DNA from: Idiomarina ramblicola
GTDB lineage: Bacteria > Pseudomonadota > Gammaproteobacteria > Enterobacterales > Alteromonadaceae
Direction: 5' to 3'
Length of the DNA: 64,000 nt
NCBI RefSeq assembly: GCF_003987255.1
Contig: NZ_PIQC01000009.1
Location: 1 to 64,000 of the forward strand
Shown here: positions 38,417 to 48,727 of the stretch, piece after piece
How the letters are laid out: each line of letters opens with the position of its first letter
Numbering within the stretch: the first letter of the stretch is position 1
Program-made: the position numbers and the translations under genes
The notes under the pieces: generated by a model
Databases searched by the model: none
Told to the model about the DNA's origin: nothing
Seen by the model: the letters and a program-made list of their open reading frames with translations, nothing else

Positions 38417-39004
38417 ATGAGTGAGTTTAAAGAAATTCAATGGTCTTCTGCAGCCGATAAAGTAGCCATTCATCACGCAAGTCAGTCCAGCGACACATTA
38501 AGTTGGCACGATAATGCCCTTCATGTGATGGATGACTTCAAAACATTGTCTGCCGTTGAACTGCCGGAAAGTACGTTAGTCAGCGATGCCGAATCGGCCA
38601 TGTCGAAAACGGCCAGACGGTATGCCTGCGTGAAAGATAGTAGCGATAAAATGATAGGGTTAGTTGCTCTTAGAGAACTTCACGGTAGAAAAGCAACTCA
38701 AGTCGCTACACGCACTCAAACCAACTGGAAAGAGCTGACAGTTAAAGAACTTATGATGCCGTTGTCAGCTTTGCCTCAAGTTGAATTGAGCAACCTCCGG
38801 AAATCCCGAATCGGAGACGTTGCGGCAACACTTAAAGCTAGCGGACGAGACTTCCTTATTGTTATCAATCAGGAAGAAGTGTTTGGCGTCATATCATCGC
38901 TAAGGATTGCCCAGCTTACCGGTGAATCGGTCAATGTGTTTCATTTACCGTCATCGTTTGCCGAAATCCTCTCAGCGGTCAACCATAAAGAGGTTATTGA
39001 CTAA
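38417..39004 (+). CDS. CBS-domain protein
   Basis: 195 aa, no membrane segment. Two CBS-like repeats (about 45-105 and 110-175), seen in ESTLVSDAESAMSKTARRYA and KELMMPLSALPQVELSNLRK, with GLVALRELHG and FGVISSLRIAQLTG as strand-helix ends. CBS pairs sense adenylate nucleotides. No catalytic domain is attached, so it is probably a regulator of something unlinked. AAAGGAG precedes the start. Confidence 0.75.
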   Translation: MSEFKEIQWSSAADKVAIHHASQSSDTLSWHDNALHVMDDFKTLSAVELPESTLVSDAESAMSKTARRYACVKDSSDKMIGLVALRELHGRKATQVATRTQTNWKELTVKELMMPLSALPQVELSNLRKSRIGDVAATLKASGRDFLIVINQEEVFGVISSLRIAQLTGESVNVFHLPSSFAEILSAVNHKEVID

Positions 39005-39016
39005 AAAAGACTCTGT

Positions 39017-39038
39017 CAGAAGTACATTTGTGCTTCTG
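39017..39038. repeat. Inverted repeat after the CBS gene
   Basis: CAGAAG-N10-CTTCTG, 12 bases after the CBS stop codon, with additional ACA/TGT pairing inside. No T-run follows, so it is a weak terminator candidate. Confidence 0.4.
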
Positions 39039-39067
39039 GCATTTCAATGTTGAAGGGGGGCATTACT

Positions 39068-39153
39068 TGGTGGCGCTGGACGGACTTGAACCGTCACTCC
39101 CAGAAGGAACCTGATTTTGAATCAGGCGTGTCTACCAATTCCACCACAGCGCC
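39068..39153 (-). tRNA. tRNA-Leu (anticodon CAA)
   Basis: 86 nt including an encoded CCA. Acceptor stem GGCGCTG/CAGCGCC; anticodon stem CCTGA/TCAGG with loop TTCAAAA, giving anticodon CAA; T-arm GGTTCAAGTCC. A long variable arm (TTCCTTCTGGGAGTGA region) marks the class II fold of leucine tRNAs. It decodes UUG. Stands alone with its own promoter. Confidence 0.97.
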
Positions 39154-39199
39154 ATGCCAGATAAGGTGAATGCGTTACGCAATAAGGTAACGGAACGGG

Positions 39200-39227
39200 A
39201 TTATACCCGTGAACTTTCGCTAATCAA
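39200..39227 (-). promoter_or_regulatory. tRNA-Leu promoter
   Basis: On the minus strand TTGATT (39222-39227), 16 bases, TATAAT (39200-39205), followed by CCCG. Ends 47 bases before the mature tRNA 5' end, leaving a short leader for RNase P removal. Confidence 0.88.
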
Positions 39228-39350
39228 GCGATAATTCAAGAAAATTGAATCGAAACGGCCTAACTGCTGATTCCTTGTACAACTGAGATTGCTGCCAGAC
39301 TGGTTAGCCCATGGTATGATCACATTACGATTGATTGAAATGAGTTTCGC

Positions 39351-39860
39351 ATGAGTTCTGAAGCACAAAAACTTCACGCCAGCTTCCCCAGCGCAAGTTT
39401 CCCAAGACGTTTTGTTTCCTGGGTTTACGACTTTCTGGTTGCCGTTGCTATTATTATGTTGGCTTCTGCGTTGGCGTTACTTTTCGCCGCACTGCTAACA
39501 ACTTTCAGCTGGCTTGTCTTACCGGAAGGGATGGATCACGCGGCTTGGCTAGCTCAAGGCCCTTGGTACAGCCTCTATCTTATAACCGTTGTTGCGGCAT
39601 TTTTTGGTTGGTTCTGGAAACGGTCAGGACAAACGTTGGGCATGCGTGCGTGGCGCTTAAAACTTCAGAACTATGACGGCTCTCGCTTAACCAGCCGTCA
39701 AGTTTTTATCAGGTTACTCACCTGTTGTGCAGGTTTAGGAAACCTTTGGGTTTTGGTGGACGTCAAAAACAGGCGCGCCTGGCAGGATTACGCTGCACAA
39801 ACCGAAGTCGTTACTTTATCAAAAGAAGCGAACCAGCTATTTTACTGGAATGAGCTGTAA
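39351..39860 (+). CDS. RDD-family membrane protein
   Basis: 169 aa with three hydrophobic segments. The N-terminal RRFVSWVYDFLVAVAIIMLA is the RDD box (Arg...Asp), and SGQTLGMRAWRLKLQNYDGS is the second conserved block. Function in general is unclear; some relatives affect Na+ resistance. An extended -10 (TGGTATGAT, 39312-39320) lies 30 bases before the ATG. It converges on lptG. Confidence 0.88.
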   Translation: MSSEAQKLHASFPSASFPRRFVSWVYDFLVAVAIIMLASALALLFAALLTTFSWLVLPEGMDHAAWLAQGPWYSLYLITVVAAFFGWFWKRSGQTLGMRAWRLKLQNYDGSRLTSRQVFIRLLTCCAGLGNLWVLVDVKNRRAWQDYAAQTEVVTLSKEANQLFYWNEL

Positions 39861-39868
39861 CTTTATTG

Positions 39869-39888
39869 ACGGCCTGATATCAGGCCGT
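39869..39888. repeat. Perfect 20-bp palindrome at RDD/lptG convergence
   Basis: ACGGCCTGATATCAGGCCGT, immediately after the RDD stop and including the lptG stop codon. As RNA it would be a stable stem on both strands. There is no T-run; it may be a 3'-end stabiliser or a rho-type stop. Confidence 0.55.
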
Positions 39889-40950
39889 ACGCCCCCGCAT
39901 AAAATAAACCGCGATACCGGCAAAAAGAATGCTCGGTAACAAGGCACCTAAAATTGCTGGAATTTGATAAACCTGCGCCAGCGGTCCGAAGATTTCATTA
40001 CTGACATGGAAACCAAAGCCGGTAATGACCCCCAGTAACACTCTTGCACCCATCGTGGTGGAACGCAGCGGTCCAAAAATAAATGACAACGCCACTAACA
40101 GCATGACGGCGACGGTTATTGGCGCGAACAACTTGCGCCATAAAGCCAGCTCATAGCGCTCTGCTGATTGCTGATTACTCTCCAGATAGGTCAGGTAATC
40201 TAACAGTCCAGTAATAGAAAGGGACTCTGGTTTTATCGTTACAACACCCAGTTTATCGGGCGTCAGACTCGACTGCCAAACCATCCCCTGCTTTTCGTCA
40301 CGCAGCATACGGTTATCGGTCAGCTTAGTTACCGTAACCTGTTGCATGCGCCATTTATCACCACTAAAGCTCGCCGTACGAGCATAAGTTACCTGCTGCA
40401 ATTCACGATTGTCGTTAAAATCATAAATCAGCACATCATTCAGACGTCCCGTGTCTTCAACCTCACCAATATTAATAAAGTCAGAGCCATCTTTTGCCCA
40501 AACACCTTGTTGAGCGGAAATTAAACTACCGCCTGAAATTGCCTGGGAGCGAATAGCCCGGCCCTGGGTTTCCATTGGCGGAGCAATCCACTCACCAATG
40601 GCCATAACCGCTATCATCATAATTATCGCCGATTTCATTACAGCACCAATGATATTCAGCCGAGATCGCCCGGCTGCCATCATAACCACCAACTCGGAGT
40701 TACTGGCCAACATACCGACACCAATCAACCCTCCAAGTAAAGCCGCCATAGGGAAAAAAGTTTCCACATCTCGTGGCAGGCTGTAAAACACGAATAACGC
40801 CGCATCCATGACGTCGTAATCACCCCGGCCGACAGATTTTAATTGTTCCACAAAACGAATTAACGACGACAGACCGGTCAGCACAGCCAAACTTAAGAGC
40901 GATGTTCGTAAAACGGCCAGACCAATGTATTTATCTAATATACTAAACAT
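39880..40950 (-). CDS. lptG: LPS export permease LptG
   Basis: 356 aa inner-membrane subunit of the LptB2FG transporter that extracts lipopolysaccharide toward LptC. Six membrane helices around a periplasmic jellyroll (about 135-240). The start MFSILDKYIGLAVLRTSLLS and VMAIGEWIAPPMETQGRAIR fit the family. Its ATG overlaps the lptF stop by one base, so production is coupled. Confidence 0.95.
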   Translation of the reverse strand: MFSILDKYIGLAVLRTSLLSLAVLTGLSSLIRFVEQLKSVGRGDYDVMDAALFVFYSLPRDVETFFPMAALLGGLIGVGMLASNSELVVMMAAGRSRLNIIGAVMKSAIIMMIAVMAIGEWIAPPMETQGRAIRSQAISGGSLISAQQGVWAKDGSDFINIGEVEDTGRLNDVLIYDFNDNRELQQVTYARTASFSGDKWRMQQVTVTKLTDNRMLRDEKQGMVWQSSLTPDKLGVVTIKPESLSITGLLDYLTYLESNQQSAERYELALWRKLFAPITVAVMLLVALSFIFGPLRSTTMGARVLLGVITGFGFHVSNEIFGPLAQVYQIPAILGALLPSILFAGIAVYFMRGRTA

Positions 40951-42059
40951 TAATGCCCCCGGGCCGACCCAAAGCGTAAATTCGCCAGTAGCCTCAAGCC
41001 AACCGGACGTCCTTTACCTATTAATACCAATCCGAAAACCAGCAAAATAAAATGTATCCACCATAAGCCAATAATTGGCGGGATTACGCCGTCACGTATG
41101 GCCGATTTAGCAGCCATTAACAGCAGAAAGTATCCCAGATAAATCAGCAAGGCCGGTGCCATTCGACCAAACTTTCCCTGTCGAGGGTTAACTCGGCTTA
41201 ACGGCACGGCAATGAGAGTCAAAAGAGGCATTGCCAGAGGAATCGCTATACGCCACTGTAATTCAGCAACGGCAGCTGGCTCGCTTTGCGACATTAATTC
41301 AATCGTAGGGTAGGCTTCTAACTTCCGTAATTGCTCGCTGGCCTGTTGCTCCTTAATTTGCAGTTGATAACTGTCAAACGACATCATCTGATAACTGTCG
41401 TCATCGCCCGCGTAACGTTTTCCCTGCCCTAGTTCCAACCGTTGGGAACCGGTCGTTTCACTAATCACTTGGCCGGTTTTTGCCATGACCACGCTACCAG
41501 ATTGTAATTCCCCCTGATTATGAGTGTGCTGTGCAACGAAAACTTCTTCCAGATCACCATCATCGCCGACACTCTGCACAAAGATAACCGCTTTCTGGTT
41601 ACTGGCTTGTTGGAATCGGCCTGGCATAAGCGCGGTTAATCCGCTTTCTGAACGCGCCTTATCTTCAAGTTTTTGCTCTTGGTCGAGCGACCAGGGTACC
41701 AACCATAAAGTAAAAGATGCGGTTACCAATGCCAGAACCAGTGACAATACCAACGTCACTCGAGTCACATACCACTCACTGACCCCACAGGCATGCAATA
41801 CCGTCATCTCGTTATCAGCGTAAATACGCCCATGTGCCAGCAAAATCCCCAAAAACAGGCTAAGCGGTAAGATCAAAGACAGGAGTGCGGGAAGATTCAA
41901 CGATAGCAGCTGAAAAATGATAGCACCGGGAATGTCACCTTCTGACGCATCCGACAACACACGGACAAATTTCTGACTGACAAAAATGGTCATCAGAATA
42001 AAAAGCACAGCAAGCTGCGACTTCAAGGTTTCACTGATCAAATATCGGAATATGCGCAC
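40950..42059 (-). CDS. lptF: LPS export permease LptF
   Basis: 369 aa partner of LptG with the same fold. MRIFRYLISETLKSQLAVLF and YADNEMTVLHACGVSEWYVT (coupling helix) are typical. Divergent from pepA across 133 bp. A possible extended -10 TGCTATAGT lies upstream near 42155-42163. Confidence 0.95.
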   Translation of the reverse strand: MRIFRYLISETLKSQLAVLFILMTIFVSQKFVRVLSDASEGDIPGAIIFQLLSLNLPALLSLILPLSLFLGILLAHGRIYADNEMTVLHACGVSEWYVTRVTLVLSLVLALVTASFTLWLVPWSLDQEQKLEDKARSESGLTALMPGRFQQASNQKAVIFVQSVGDDGDLEEVFVAQHTHNQGELQSGSVVMAKTGQVISETTGSQRLELGQGKRYAGDDDSYQMMSFDSYQLQIKEQQASEQLRKLEAYPTIELMSQSEPAAVAELQWRIAIPLAMPLLTLIAVPLSRVNPRQGKFGRMAPALLIYLGYFLLLMAAKSAIRDGVIPPIIGLWWIHFILLVFGLVLIGKGRPVGLRLLANLRFGSARGH

Positions 42060-42115
42060 TGGTGTTCACTCATAACTTAGGTTTTTACTGGAATAGCTGT
42101 GATTTTTAAGTAAAC

Positions 42116-42130
42116 TTGTTATTTTAACAA
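42116..42130. promoter_or_regulatory. Inverted repeat in the lptF-pepA control region
   Basis: TTGTTA-TTT-TAACAA lies in the divergent gap upstream of a TTTATA-like -10 for pepA. It could be an operator shared by both genes. No regulator is assigned. Confidence 0.3.
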
Positions 42131-42192
42131 CAAAGTGTCTTTATAGCGAAACTATAGCAGGCATTGAAGCCACCTGAAACAGGAGCACTGTC

Positions 42193-43698
42193 ATGGAGTT
42201 CAGCGTCAAAAGTGGTAATCCGGAAAAACAACGTTCTGCTTGTATCGTTGTTGGCGTGTTTGAACCTCGTCGTCTGTCTGGCGTTGCCGAACAATTAGAC
42301 AAAGTCAGTGATGGTTATTTAAGCAACTTATTGCGCCGCGGAGACCTTGAAGGCAAATCAGGCCAGGTTCTGCTGTTACATCATGTCCCCAATATTCTTG
42401 CCGAACGCGTTTTGCTGGTCGGCTGTGGTAAAGAGCGCGAGCTTGATGAACGCCAGTACCGCCAAATTATTGCTCGTACTATGAACACATTAAACGAAAC
42501 CGGTTCAATGGAAGCCGTCTGTTTTCTCAGTGAACTGCATGTTAAAGGTCGCGATACTTACTGGAAAGTTCGTCAGGCAGTAGAAGCTGCCCGCGCAACA
42601 TTGTATAACTTTAACGAGCTTAAGAGTAAAAAAGAAGAACCTCGACGCCCGTTGCGTAAACTGGTCTTTAATGTTCCAAGCCGAAAAGAGCTGGCTTTAG
42701 GCGAACAAGCGGTGCAGCACGCGTTAGCGGTAGCAACCGGAATGGATATTTGCCGCAATGTAGCGAATATGCCGCCTAACATTTGCACACCTCGCTATCT
42801 GGCCGACCAAGCCAAATTAATGGCCGACAATTACGACAACTTAACGGTCACCACGGTTGAAGAAGCCGAAATGGAAAAGCTGGGTATGAATGCGTACTTA
42901 GCCGTTGGTCGTGGTTCAGAGCATGAGTCAGTGCTTACTTTAATGCATTATAAAGGCGCCCCCGATGATCAAGCACCAATTGTTCTGGTTGGTAAAGGCC
43001 TGACATTTGATTCTGGCGGCATTTCCATTAAGCCGTCCGCCAATATGGATGAAATGAAATACGATATGGGCGGCGCAGCCGGTGTTTTAGGAGCAATGCA
43101 GGCCCTGGCCGAATTGCAATTACCTATTAACGTTATTGGTGCGGTCGCCGGTTGTGAGAACATGCCAGATGGCAACGCATACCGTCCTGGAGATATCCTG
43201 ACGACGATGAGCGGTCAAACAGTTGAAGTGCTTAATACCGACGCAGAAGGTCGATTGGTACTGTGCGATACTCTGACTTATATCGAGCGCTTCGAGCCAG
43301 AATCCGTGATTGATTTAGCCACGCTGACAGGCGCCTGTGTTATTGCGTTAGGCAGCCATGCTTCAGCCGTACTCAGTCAACATAATCCGTTAGCGCACGA
43401 AATTCTAAATGCGGCCCAACAAAGTGGCGACAAAGCCTGGCGTATGCCGCTATGGGATGAGTACCAGTCAATGCTGGACAGCCCTTTTGCAGATATGGCT
43501 AACATTGGTGGTCGCGAAGCAGGTACCATTACCGCCGCTTGTTTCTTATCCCGTTATACAAAGAAATACAATTGGGCGCACATGGATATCGCAGGTACGG
43601 CCTGGCAAGGTGGTAAAGACAAAGGCTCAACAGGCCGCCCGGTTCCACTATTAACGCAGTTTTTAATTAACCGGTGCAGCGCCGAGGTAGCAGAGTAA
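42193..43698 (+). CDS. pepA: Leucyl aminopeptidase PepA
   Basis: 501 aa, close to E. coli PepA (503 aa), a hexameric M17 peptidase and DNA-binding architectural factor. The two-metal motif NTDAEGRL is at 348-355; [20 protein letters not shown] holds the lysine and metal ligands. The AGGAG 9 bases upstream fits the ATG. Followed by holC after 1 base and valS, the E. coli order. Confidence 0.98.
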   Translation: MEFSVKSGNPEKQRSACIVVGVFEPRRLSGVAEQLDKVSDGYLSNLLRRGDLEGKSGQVLLLHHVPNILAERVLLVGCGKERELDERQYRQIIARTMNTLNETGSMEAVCFLSELHVKGRDTYWKVRQAVEAARATLYNFNELKSKKEEPRRPLRKLVFNVPSRKELALGEQAVQHALAVATGMDICRNVANMPPNICTPRYLADQAKLMADNYDNLTVTTVEEAEMEKLGMNAYLAVGRGSEHESVLTLMHYKGAPDDQAPIVLVGKGLTFDSGGISIKPSANMDEMKYDMGGAAGVLGAMQALAELQLPINVIGAVAGCENMPDGNAYRPGDILTTMSGQTVEVLNTDAEGRLVLCDTLTYIERFEPESVIDLATLTGACVIALGSHASAVLSQHNPLAHEILNAAQQSGDKAWRMPLWDEYQSMLDSPFADMANIGGREAGTITAACFLSRYTKKYNWAHMDIAGTAWQGGKDKGSTGRPVPLLTQFLINRCSAEVAE

Positions 43699-43699
43699 G

Positions 43700-44149
43700 A
43701 TGCCCTCAGCCACTTTTTTCTTAATGCCGGACGAAGCTGAAGGTGAGCAAAACCGTCTTATCTGCGATAAGATAGCGGAGTTATACCGAAAGCATAAAAA
43801 GTTGCGGGTCTGGGCCCGCAATCAGCAACAGGCTGAAGCGCTCGACGAATTGCTATGGCAGCAACCAAGTGATGCGTTTATTCCGCATAACTTACATGGT
43901 GAAGGTCCCGCTACCGGTGCTCCAGTAGAATTTTGCTGGCCCGATGCAACGGCAGTAAAAAACCGTCCCGGCTATGCACTCTTCAACCTAGCAGAGGACA
44001 TTCCGGTTCAAGCTCAGCAAAGCCAACAGCTATACGATATCGTTCCTGCTGATGACAGTGGCAAGACGATAGCTCGCGAGCGTTACAAACATTACAGAGC
44101 GCGCGGTTGCCAAATGCGCACCGAGCCCCTGACATCCGAACAGAAGTAA
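43700..44149 (+). CDS. holC: DNA polymerase III chi subunit
   Basis: 149 aa chi subunit of the clamp-loader complex, which contacts [23 protein letters not shown] and [20 protein letters not shown] are typical. Sits between pepA and valS (7 bp), as in other gammaproteobacteria. Confidence 0.93.
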   Translation: MPSATFFLMPDEAEGEQNRLICDKIAELYRKHKKLRVWARNQQQAEALDELLWQQPSDAFIPHNLHGEGPATGAPVEFCWPDATAVKNRPGYALFNLAEDIPVQAQQSQQLYDIVPADDSGKTIARERYKHYRARGCQMRTEPLTSEQK

Positions 44150-44156
44150 GGTTACT

Positions 44157-47006
44157 ATGGATAAAACATACTCCCCTGCAGCGATAGAACAAGATCTCTA
44201 CCAACAATGGGAAGATAAGGGCTATTTCAAGCCTTCAGGTAAGGGCGACTCCTACTCTATTATGATTCCGCCTCCCAATGTTACCGGCAGTCTGCATATG
44301 GGTCATGCGTTCCAGCACACTATTATGGATACGCTCACCCGGTACCAGCGCATGGATGGCCTTAATACGCTTTGGCAAGTAGGTTCTGACCACGCTGGCA
44401 TCGCGACACAAATGGTTGTGGAACGCCAATTGGCAGCTCAGGGACAAACTCGTCAGGAGCTTGGTCGCGACGCGTTCATCGATAAAATCTGGGAGTGGAA
44501 AGAACAATCTGGCGGCACGATTACTCAGCAAATGCGCCGTCTGGGCGATTCCGTTGACTGGGACCGCGAACGCTTCACGATGGACGAAGGTCTTTCAGAT
44601 GCAGTGCGCGAAGTCTTTGTTAAGCTCCATGAAGACAACCTGATTTACCGTGGTAAACGTCTGGTCAACTGGGACCCTGCGCTGCAAACTGCCATTTCTG
44701 ACTTAGAAGTTGAAAATAAAGAACAACAGGGCTTTATCTGGTACCTCCGTTATCCTCTGGCTGACGGTAAGAAAACCGAAGATGGTAAAGATCACTTAGT
44801 GGTCGCTACTACCCGCCCCGAAACCATGTTAGGTGACGTTTGTGTCGCCGTGCATCCGGACGACGAGCGCTTTGCGCATTTGGTTGGCAAACACATTGAA
44901 CTACCGATTGTTAATCGCCGCATTCCAATTGTCGCCGACCATCACGTTGACAGTGAATTCGGTACCGGTTGCGTAAAGGTAACCCCGGCACACGACTTCA
45001 ACGACTACGAAATTGGCAAGCGCCATCAAACCGGCATGATTTCAATTTTTGATGACACAGCTCATGTTATGGCAACAGCAGGCCTTTACACCAGCACGGG
45101 TGAAGCGCTTGACGAGCTGAACGAGTTTAACGGTGTACTGCCCGAACAGTATGCCGGTAAAGAGCGTTTCGAGGCTCGTAAACAACTTATTGCCGAATTC
45201 GACCAACTGGGTCTACTGGAAAAAACTGAAAAACACACCAACAAAATACCTTATGGCGACCGCGGTGGCGTTCCTATTGAACCGCATTTAACCGACCAGT
45301 GGTATGTCCGCGTAGAGCCGATGGCAAAGCAGGCAACTGAAGCGGTTGAAGACGGTCGCATTGAATTCGTGCCGAAGCAATACGAAAACATGTACTTTAG
45401 CTGGATGCGTGATATTCAGGACTGGTGTATTTCTCGTCAGCTTTGGTGGGGACACCGTATTCCGGCGTGGTACGACGAACAAGGCAATGTTTATGTTGGT
45501 CGCACAGAAGAAGAAGTAAGGGAAAAACACAACCTAGGCGATACAACGCTGCAGCAAGATGAAGACGTATTGGATACTTGGTTCTCTTCCGCGCTGTGGA
45601 CCTTTTCTACTCTCGGTTGGCCAAAGAATACCGAAGACCTGAAAACTTTCCACCCGACCGATGTTCTGGTCACAGGTTTTGACATTATTTTCTTCTGGGT
45701 TGCCCGCATGATCATGATGACCATGCACTTTATGAAAGACGAAAAAGGCCAGCCGCAAGTGCCGTTTAAGAAGGTCTACGTGACCGGTCTTATTCGCGAC
45801 GAGGAAGGCCAGAAAATGTCTAAGTCTAAAGGTAACGTGCTAGACCCGCTGGACATGATTGACGGTATTAGTGCTGACGAACTGGTTGCTAAACGAACAG
45901 CCAATATGATGCAGCCTAAAATGCGCGAGAAAATTGAAAAACGCACCCGCAAAGAGTTCCCTGAAGGTATTACCGCTCATGGAACCGATGCACTGCGCTT
46001 TACATTAACAGCGCTGGCTTCAACGGGTCGTGATATTAACTGGGACATGAAACGCCTGGAAGGCTATCGTAATTTCTGTAATAAACTGTGGAACGCCAGC
46101 CGCTATGTGTTGATGAACACCGAAGACCATGACTGTGGTCTTGAAAACGACGACATGACCCTGTCGTTGGCTGATGAATGGATTATTGCCCGCTTTAACA
46201 GCACAGTTAAAGATTTCCGCCAGGCTCTGGACACCTATCGTTTTGACCAGGCAGCGGCTATTGCTTACGAATTTACCTGGAACCAATTCTGTGACTGGTA
46301 TCTGGAGCTCACTAAGCCGGTGCTACAAAATGGTACTGAAGTAAAACAACGTGGTACCCGCCACACGCTGGTTAATATTCTGGAGCAGCTACTGCGCCTG
46401 CTACACCCGGTTATGCCGTACATTACCGAAACCATCTGGCAACGCGTGAAACCTTTGGTTGGTAATACGGGTGATACCATTATGCTGCAGCCGTTCCCGC
46501 AGGTTCAGGACAATGTCAGTCATCAGGCAATGCAGGACATGGAATGGTTGAAGCGCGTTATTCTGGCCATTCGTAATATTCGCGGTGAGATGGACTTATC
46601 GCCGAATAAACCTCTTCCTCTCTTGCTCTCAAATGCCGATGCAATGGCCCGGGCTCGTATTGAAAATAACCAAAGCTTTCTAAGTAGCCTGGCGAAACTG
46701 GAATCTATCGAGTTCATTGATAACGACGATGACGCACCAGCCAGCATGACAGCCTTAGTCGATACACTGAAGCTGCATATTCCCATGGCCGGTTTGATTG
46801 ATAAAGATGCGGAACTCCAGCGTTTGCAAAAAGCAATTGAGAAAGCAGACAAAGAATGGCAACGGCTCAACGGCAAACTCAGTAACGATAACTTCGTGAG
46901 TAAAGCACCTGAAGCCGTTATCGCAAAAGAGCGTGAAAAGCTGGCAGAAGCTCAGGCAACGCTCAAACAGCTACAGCAGCAGCAGGAGAAAATTAAAGCG
47001 CTGTAA
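44157..47006 (+). CDS. valS: Valyl-tRNA synthetase
   Basis: 949 aa class Ia synthetase. HMGH at 47-50 (HIGH motif) and KMSKS at 553-557; the editing domain includes [20 protein letters not shown]. The C-terminal arm is a coiled coil (about 885-949). Ends before a strong terminator. Confidence 0.99.
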   Translation: MDKTYSPAAIEQDLYQQWEDKGYFKPSGKGDSYSIMIPPPNVTGSLHMGHAFQHTIMDTLTRYQRMDGLNTLWQVGSDHAGIATQMVVERQLAAQGQTRQELGRDAFIDKIWEWKEQSGGTITQQMRRLGDSVDWDRERFTMDEGLSDAVREVFVKLHEDNLIYRGKRLVNWDPALQTAISDLEVENKEQQGFIWYLRYPLADGKKTEDGKDHLVVATTRPETMLGDVCVAVHPDDERFAHLVGKHIELPIVNRRIPIVADHHVDSEFGTGCVKVTPAHDFNDYEIGKRHQTGMISIFDDTAHVMATAGLYTSTGEALDELNEFNGVLPEQYAGKERFEARKQLIAEFDQLGLLEKTEKHTNKIPYGDRGGVPIEPHLTDQWYVRVEPMAKQATEAVEDGRIEFVPKQYENMYFSWMRDIQDWCISRQLWWGHRIPAWYDEQGNVYVGRTEEEVREKHNLGDTTLQQDEDVLDTWFSSALWTFSTLGWPKNTEDLKTFHPTDVLVTGFDIIFFWVARMIMMTMHFMKDEKGQPQVPFKKVYVTGLIRDEEGQKMSKSKGNVLDPLDMIDGISADELVAKRTANMMQPKMREKIEKRTRKEFPEGITAHGTDALRFTLTALASTGRDINWDMKRLEGYRNFCNKLWNASRYVLMNTEDHDCGLENDDMTLSLADEWIIARFNSTVKDFRQALDTYRFDQAAAIAYEFTWNQFCDWYLELTKPVLQNGTEVKQRGTRHTLVNILEQLLRLLHPVMPYITETIWQRVKPLVGNTGDTIMLQPFPQVQDNVSHQAMQDMEWLKRVILAIRNIRGEMDLSPNKPLPLLLSNADAMARARIENNQSFLSSLAKLESIEFIDNDDDAPASMTALVDTLKLHIPMAGLIDKDAELQRLQKAIEKADKEWQRLNGKLSNDNFVSKAPEAVIAKEREKLAEAQATLKQLQQQQEKIKAL

Positions 47007-47042
47007 TACCATTTAACGCAGTATCAACCAAAGCTGATTGAT

Positions 47043-47080
47043 AAAAGCGTCTGAGTATTTGACTCAGGCGCTTTTTTTTT
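47043..47080 (+). terminator. valS operon terminator
   Basis: Stem AGCGTCTGAGT / ACTCAGGCGCT (one G-U pair) with loop ATTTG, then nine Ts. A strong intrinsic terminator for pepA-holC-valS. Confidence 0.94.
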
Positions 47081-47142
47081 AACTAATCTATTTCTATCTG
47101 GCTCTCGTATTAGCAAAGAGTCGCTAAGATTAAGGAGAGCGC

Positions 47143-47580
47143 ATGACTATTTTTGAAGAGCTACGAGTAGACCATGACAAGCAGCGTCAACTTCTCGATA
47201 TTTTATTGGAAACGGAAGGTGACGCACCAGAGAGGGAAAAGCACTACCAACAGTTAAAAGTGCAACTCGAACAGCATGCTGCTGCGGAAGAACGTTACTT
47301 CTACAATCCCCTTATAAAAGACGACGACACGATAGCGATGTCTCGTCATGGCATTGCTGAGCACCATGAAATTGATGAGCTAATTGAAACACTTGAGCAA
47401 ACTGAAATGTCATCTCCTGCGTGGCTTCAACACTTCAAGAACTTGAAGCATAAGGTTCTGCATCATCTGGAAGAGGAAGAACAGGGATTTTTCCAGCGTG
47501 CGGGAAAAGTATTAGACGAAACGGAAAAAGCGTCTTTAGGTAGTGAGTATCGCAGTATGATGAAAGAAAAAGGTCTATAA
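47143..47580 (+). CDS. Hemerythrin HHE-domain protein
   Basis: 145 aa, all helical. Likely diiron ligands: His11, His45, Glu49, His74/His75, His103, His107 and Glu112 (in LRVDHDKQ, LEQHAAAEER, AEHHEIDEL, KHKVLHHLEEEE). Such proteins bind O2 or NO, or handle iron. GGAGAG precedes the ATG. It stands alone and converges on rraB. Confidence 0.88.
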   Translation: MTIFEELRVDHDKQRQLLDILLETEGDAPEREKHYQQLKVQLEQHAAAEERYFYNPLIKDDDTIAMSRHGIAEHHEIDELIETLEQTEMSSPAWLQHFKNLKHKVLHHLEEEEQGFFQRAGKVLDETEKASLGSEYRSMMKEKGL

Positions 47581-47590
47581 CATACGGAGT

Positions 47591-47612
47591 CGGAGAGGAT
47601 TATTCCTCTCCG
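47591..47612. terminator. Convergent hairpin, hemerythrin / rraB
   Basis: Perfect 9-bp inverted repeat CGGAGAGGA-TTAT-TCCTCTCCG that includes the end of rraB. No T-run follows on either strand; termination is plausible only. Confidence 0.5.
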
Positions 47613-47986
47613 TCATCAAATTCTTCGCCTTCAAGTTCATCATCTTCAATCAATGTTCCCCAACCGTCATACTCGACTTCACACTCATCAGCAATAGCCG
47701 CTATTTCACGAACCTGGCGGTTTAAAATATCGTTGTCGAGCTCAGCATCAGTGACCGCCATAAACGCGAACCAACGCTTACCACGGTCGTCTTCGAACTC
47801 ATCCGCGTCATCAACATGATAACCTTGCTTTACCAGTTCAACCGCTGCTTTCTCCAGCTTGGTAAAATCCTGACTGGCTAAGTGGTGTTCAATTTCATAC
47901 AAGAGCTCTGTTTCAGCGCCGTCAGCCATCAAAGCTTGCACCGTTTCTTCACTCTGTTTAAGTAGATCATTAAGATCTCGACTCAT
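47600..47986 (-). CDS. rraB: Regulator of RNase E activity B (RraB)
   Basis: 128 aa. RraB binds the C-terminal part of RNase E and alters degradosome action. The family core DEFEDDRGKRWFAFMAVTDA and the acidic tail (EDDELEGEEFDDGEE) are present. Overlaps plsC by 4 bases (ATGA), so the two are translated together. Confidence 0.93.
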   Translation of the reverse strand: MSRDLNDLLKQSEETVQALMADGAETELLYEIEHHLASQDFTKLEKAAVELVKQGYHVDDADEFEDDRGKRWFAFMAVTDAELDNDILNRQVREIAAIADECEVEYDGWGTLIEDDELEGEEFDDGEE

Positions 47987-48714
47987 GACTTATCCTTTTC
48001 TTGTTCGATACTTGCGTTTAACTGTTTAATTTTGTCATTCATTAATTGATGACAGTGACCGCTCAATTCACGCAAATTCTCACGCTGGTAATTCGCAATT
48101 CTCACCGGCTCCAGAAACGCAACTTTCAACACGCCATTATTCCAGCGGTTCATTTTGACTTTTCCGTGTAGCTCCGACACACACACCGGAACTACATCAA
48201 CCTGAGCCCGAAATGCTGTATGAAAGGCACCATTTTTAAATGGCAACAAACCTCGTCCATAGCTTCGGGTCCCCTCCGGGAACATCCACACAGAGATATC
48301 ACGTTGCTTTATAGCGTCTGCCGTTTGTCCTATCGTTCCGTGCGCTTTCCCAGCATTTTTTCTGTCAATCAGGATATTTCCTGCCAGCCAATAAAGCCAA
48401 CCGAAAAACGGTATCCAGCGCAGGCTCTTTTTGCCTACCGTCACCGTATTCTTCGGCAGCATTGCCGCTATAGTAAAAATTTCCCAACTGTTCTGGTGGT
48501 TACAAATAAAAACATACGGACCACCTTTTTCTATATCTGGATGACGACTGACTTCTATGCGCATTCCCAAAACCCGAATTGCCCAACCAAAAATATGGGC
48601 AAACCGGTAAGTGTTATTGCGATGGAACGGCCGGATTATGCAAAAAAAACAGCCAACCACACCAAACACAACAACAAAAATACCCAGAAACAACCATCGC
48701 AACAAGGCTAACAT
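47983..48714 (-). CDS. plsC: 1-acyl-sn-glycerol-3-phosphate acyltransferase
   Basis: 243 aa, makes phosphatidic acid from lysophosphatidic acid. Acyltransferase motif NHQNSWE (His73-x4-Glu78, the Glu variant of HX4D) and FPEGTRS (145-151). N-terminal membrane segment. Thirteen bases after parC; a parC-plsC link occurs in E. coli. Confidence 0.93.
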   Translation of the reverse strand: MLALLRWLFLGIFVVVFGVVGCFFCIIRPFHRNNTYRFAHIFGWAIRVLGMRIEVSRHPDIEKGGPYVFICNHQNSWEIFTIAAMLPKNTVTVGKKSLRWIPFFGWLYWLAGNILIDRKNAGKAHGTIGQTADAIKQRDISVWMFPEGTRSYGRGLLPFKNGAFHTAFRAQVDVVPVCVSELHGKVKMNRWNNGVLKVAFLEPVRIANYQRENLRELSGHCHQLMNDKIKQLNASIEQEKDKS

Positions 48715-48727
48715 CTAAACTCCTCAA

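Noticed and set aside
48478-48500. Glu in place of Asp in the PlsC HX4D motif
   Set aside because: The HX4E variant is common in this family, so not a defect.
48220-48711. 163-codon plus-strand frame opposite plsC
   Set aside because: Antisense shadow; plsC has all its motifs on the other strand.
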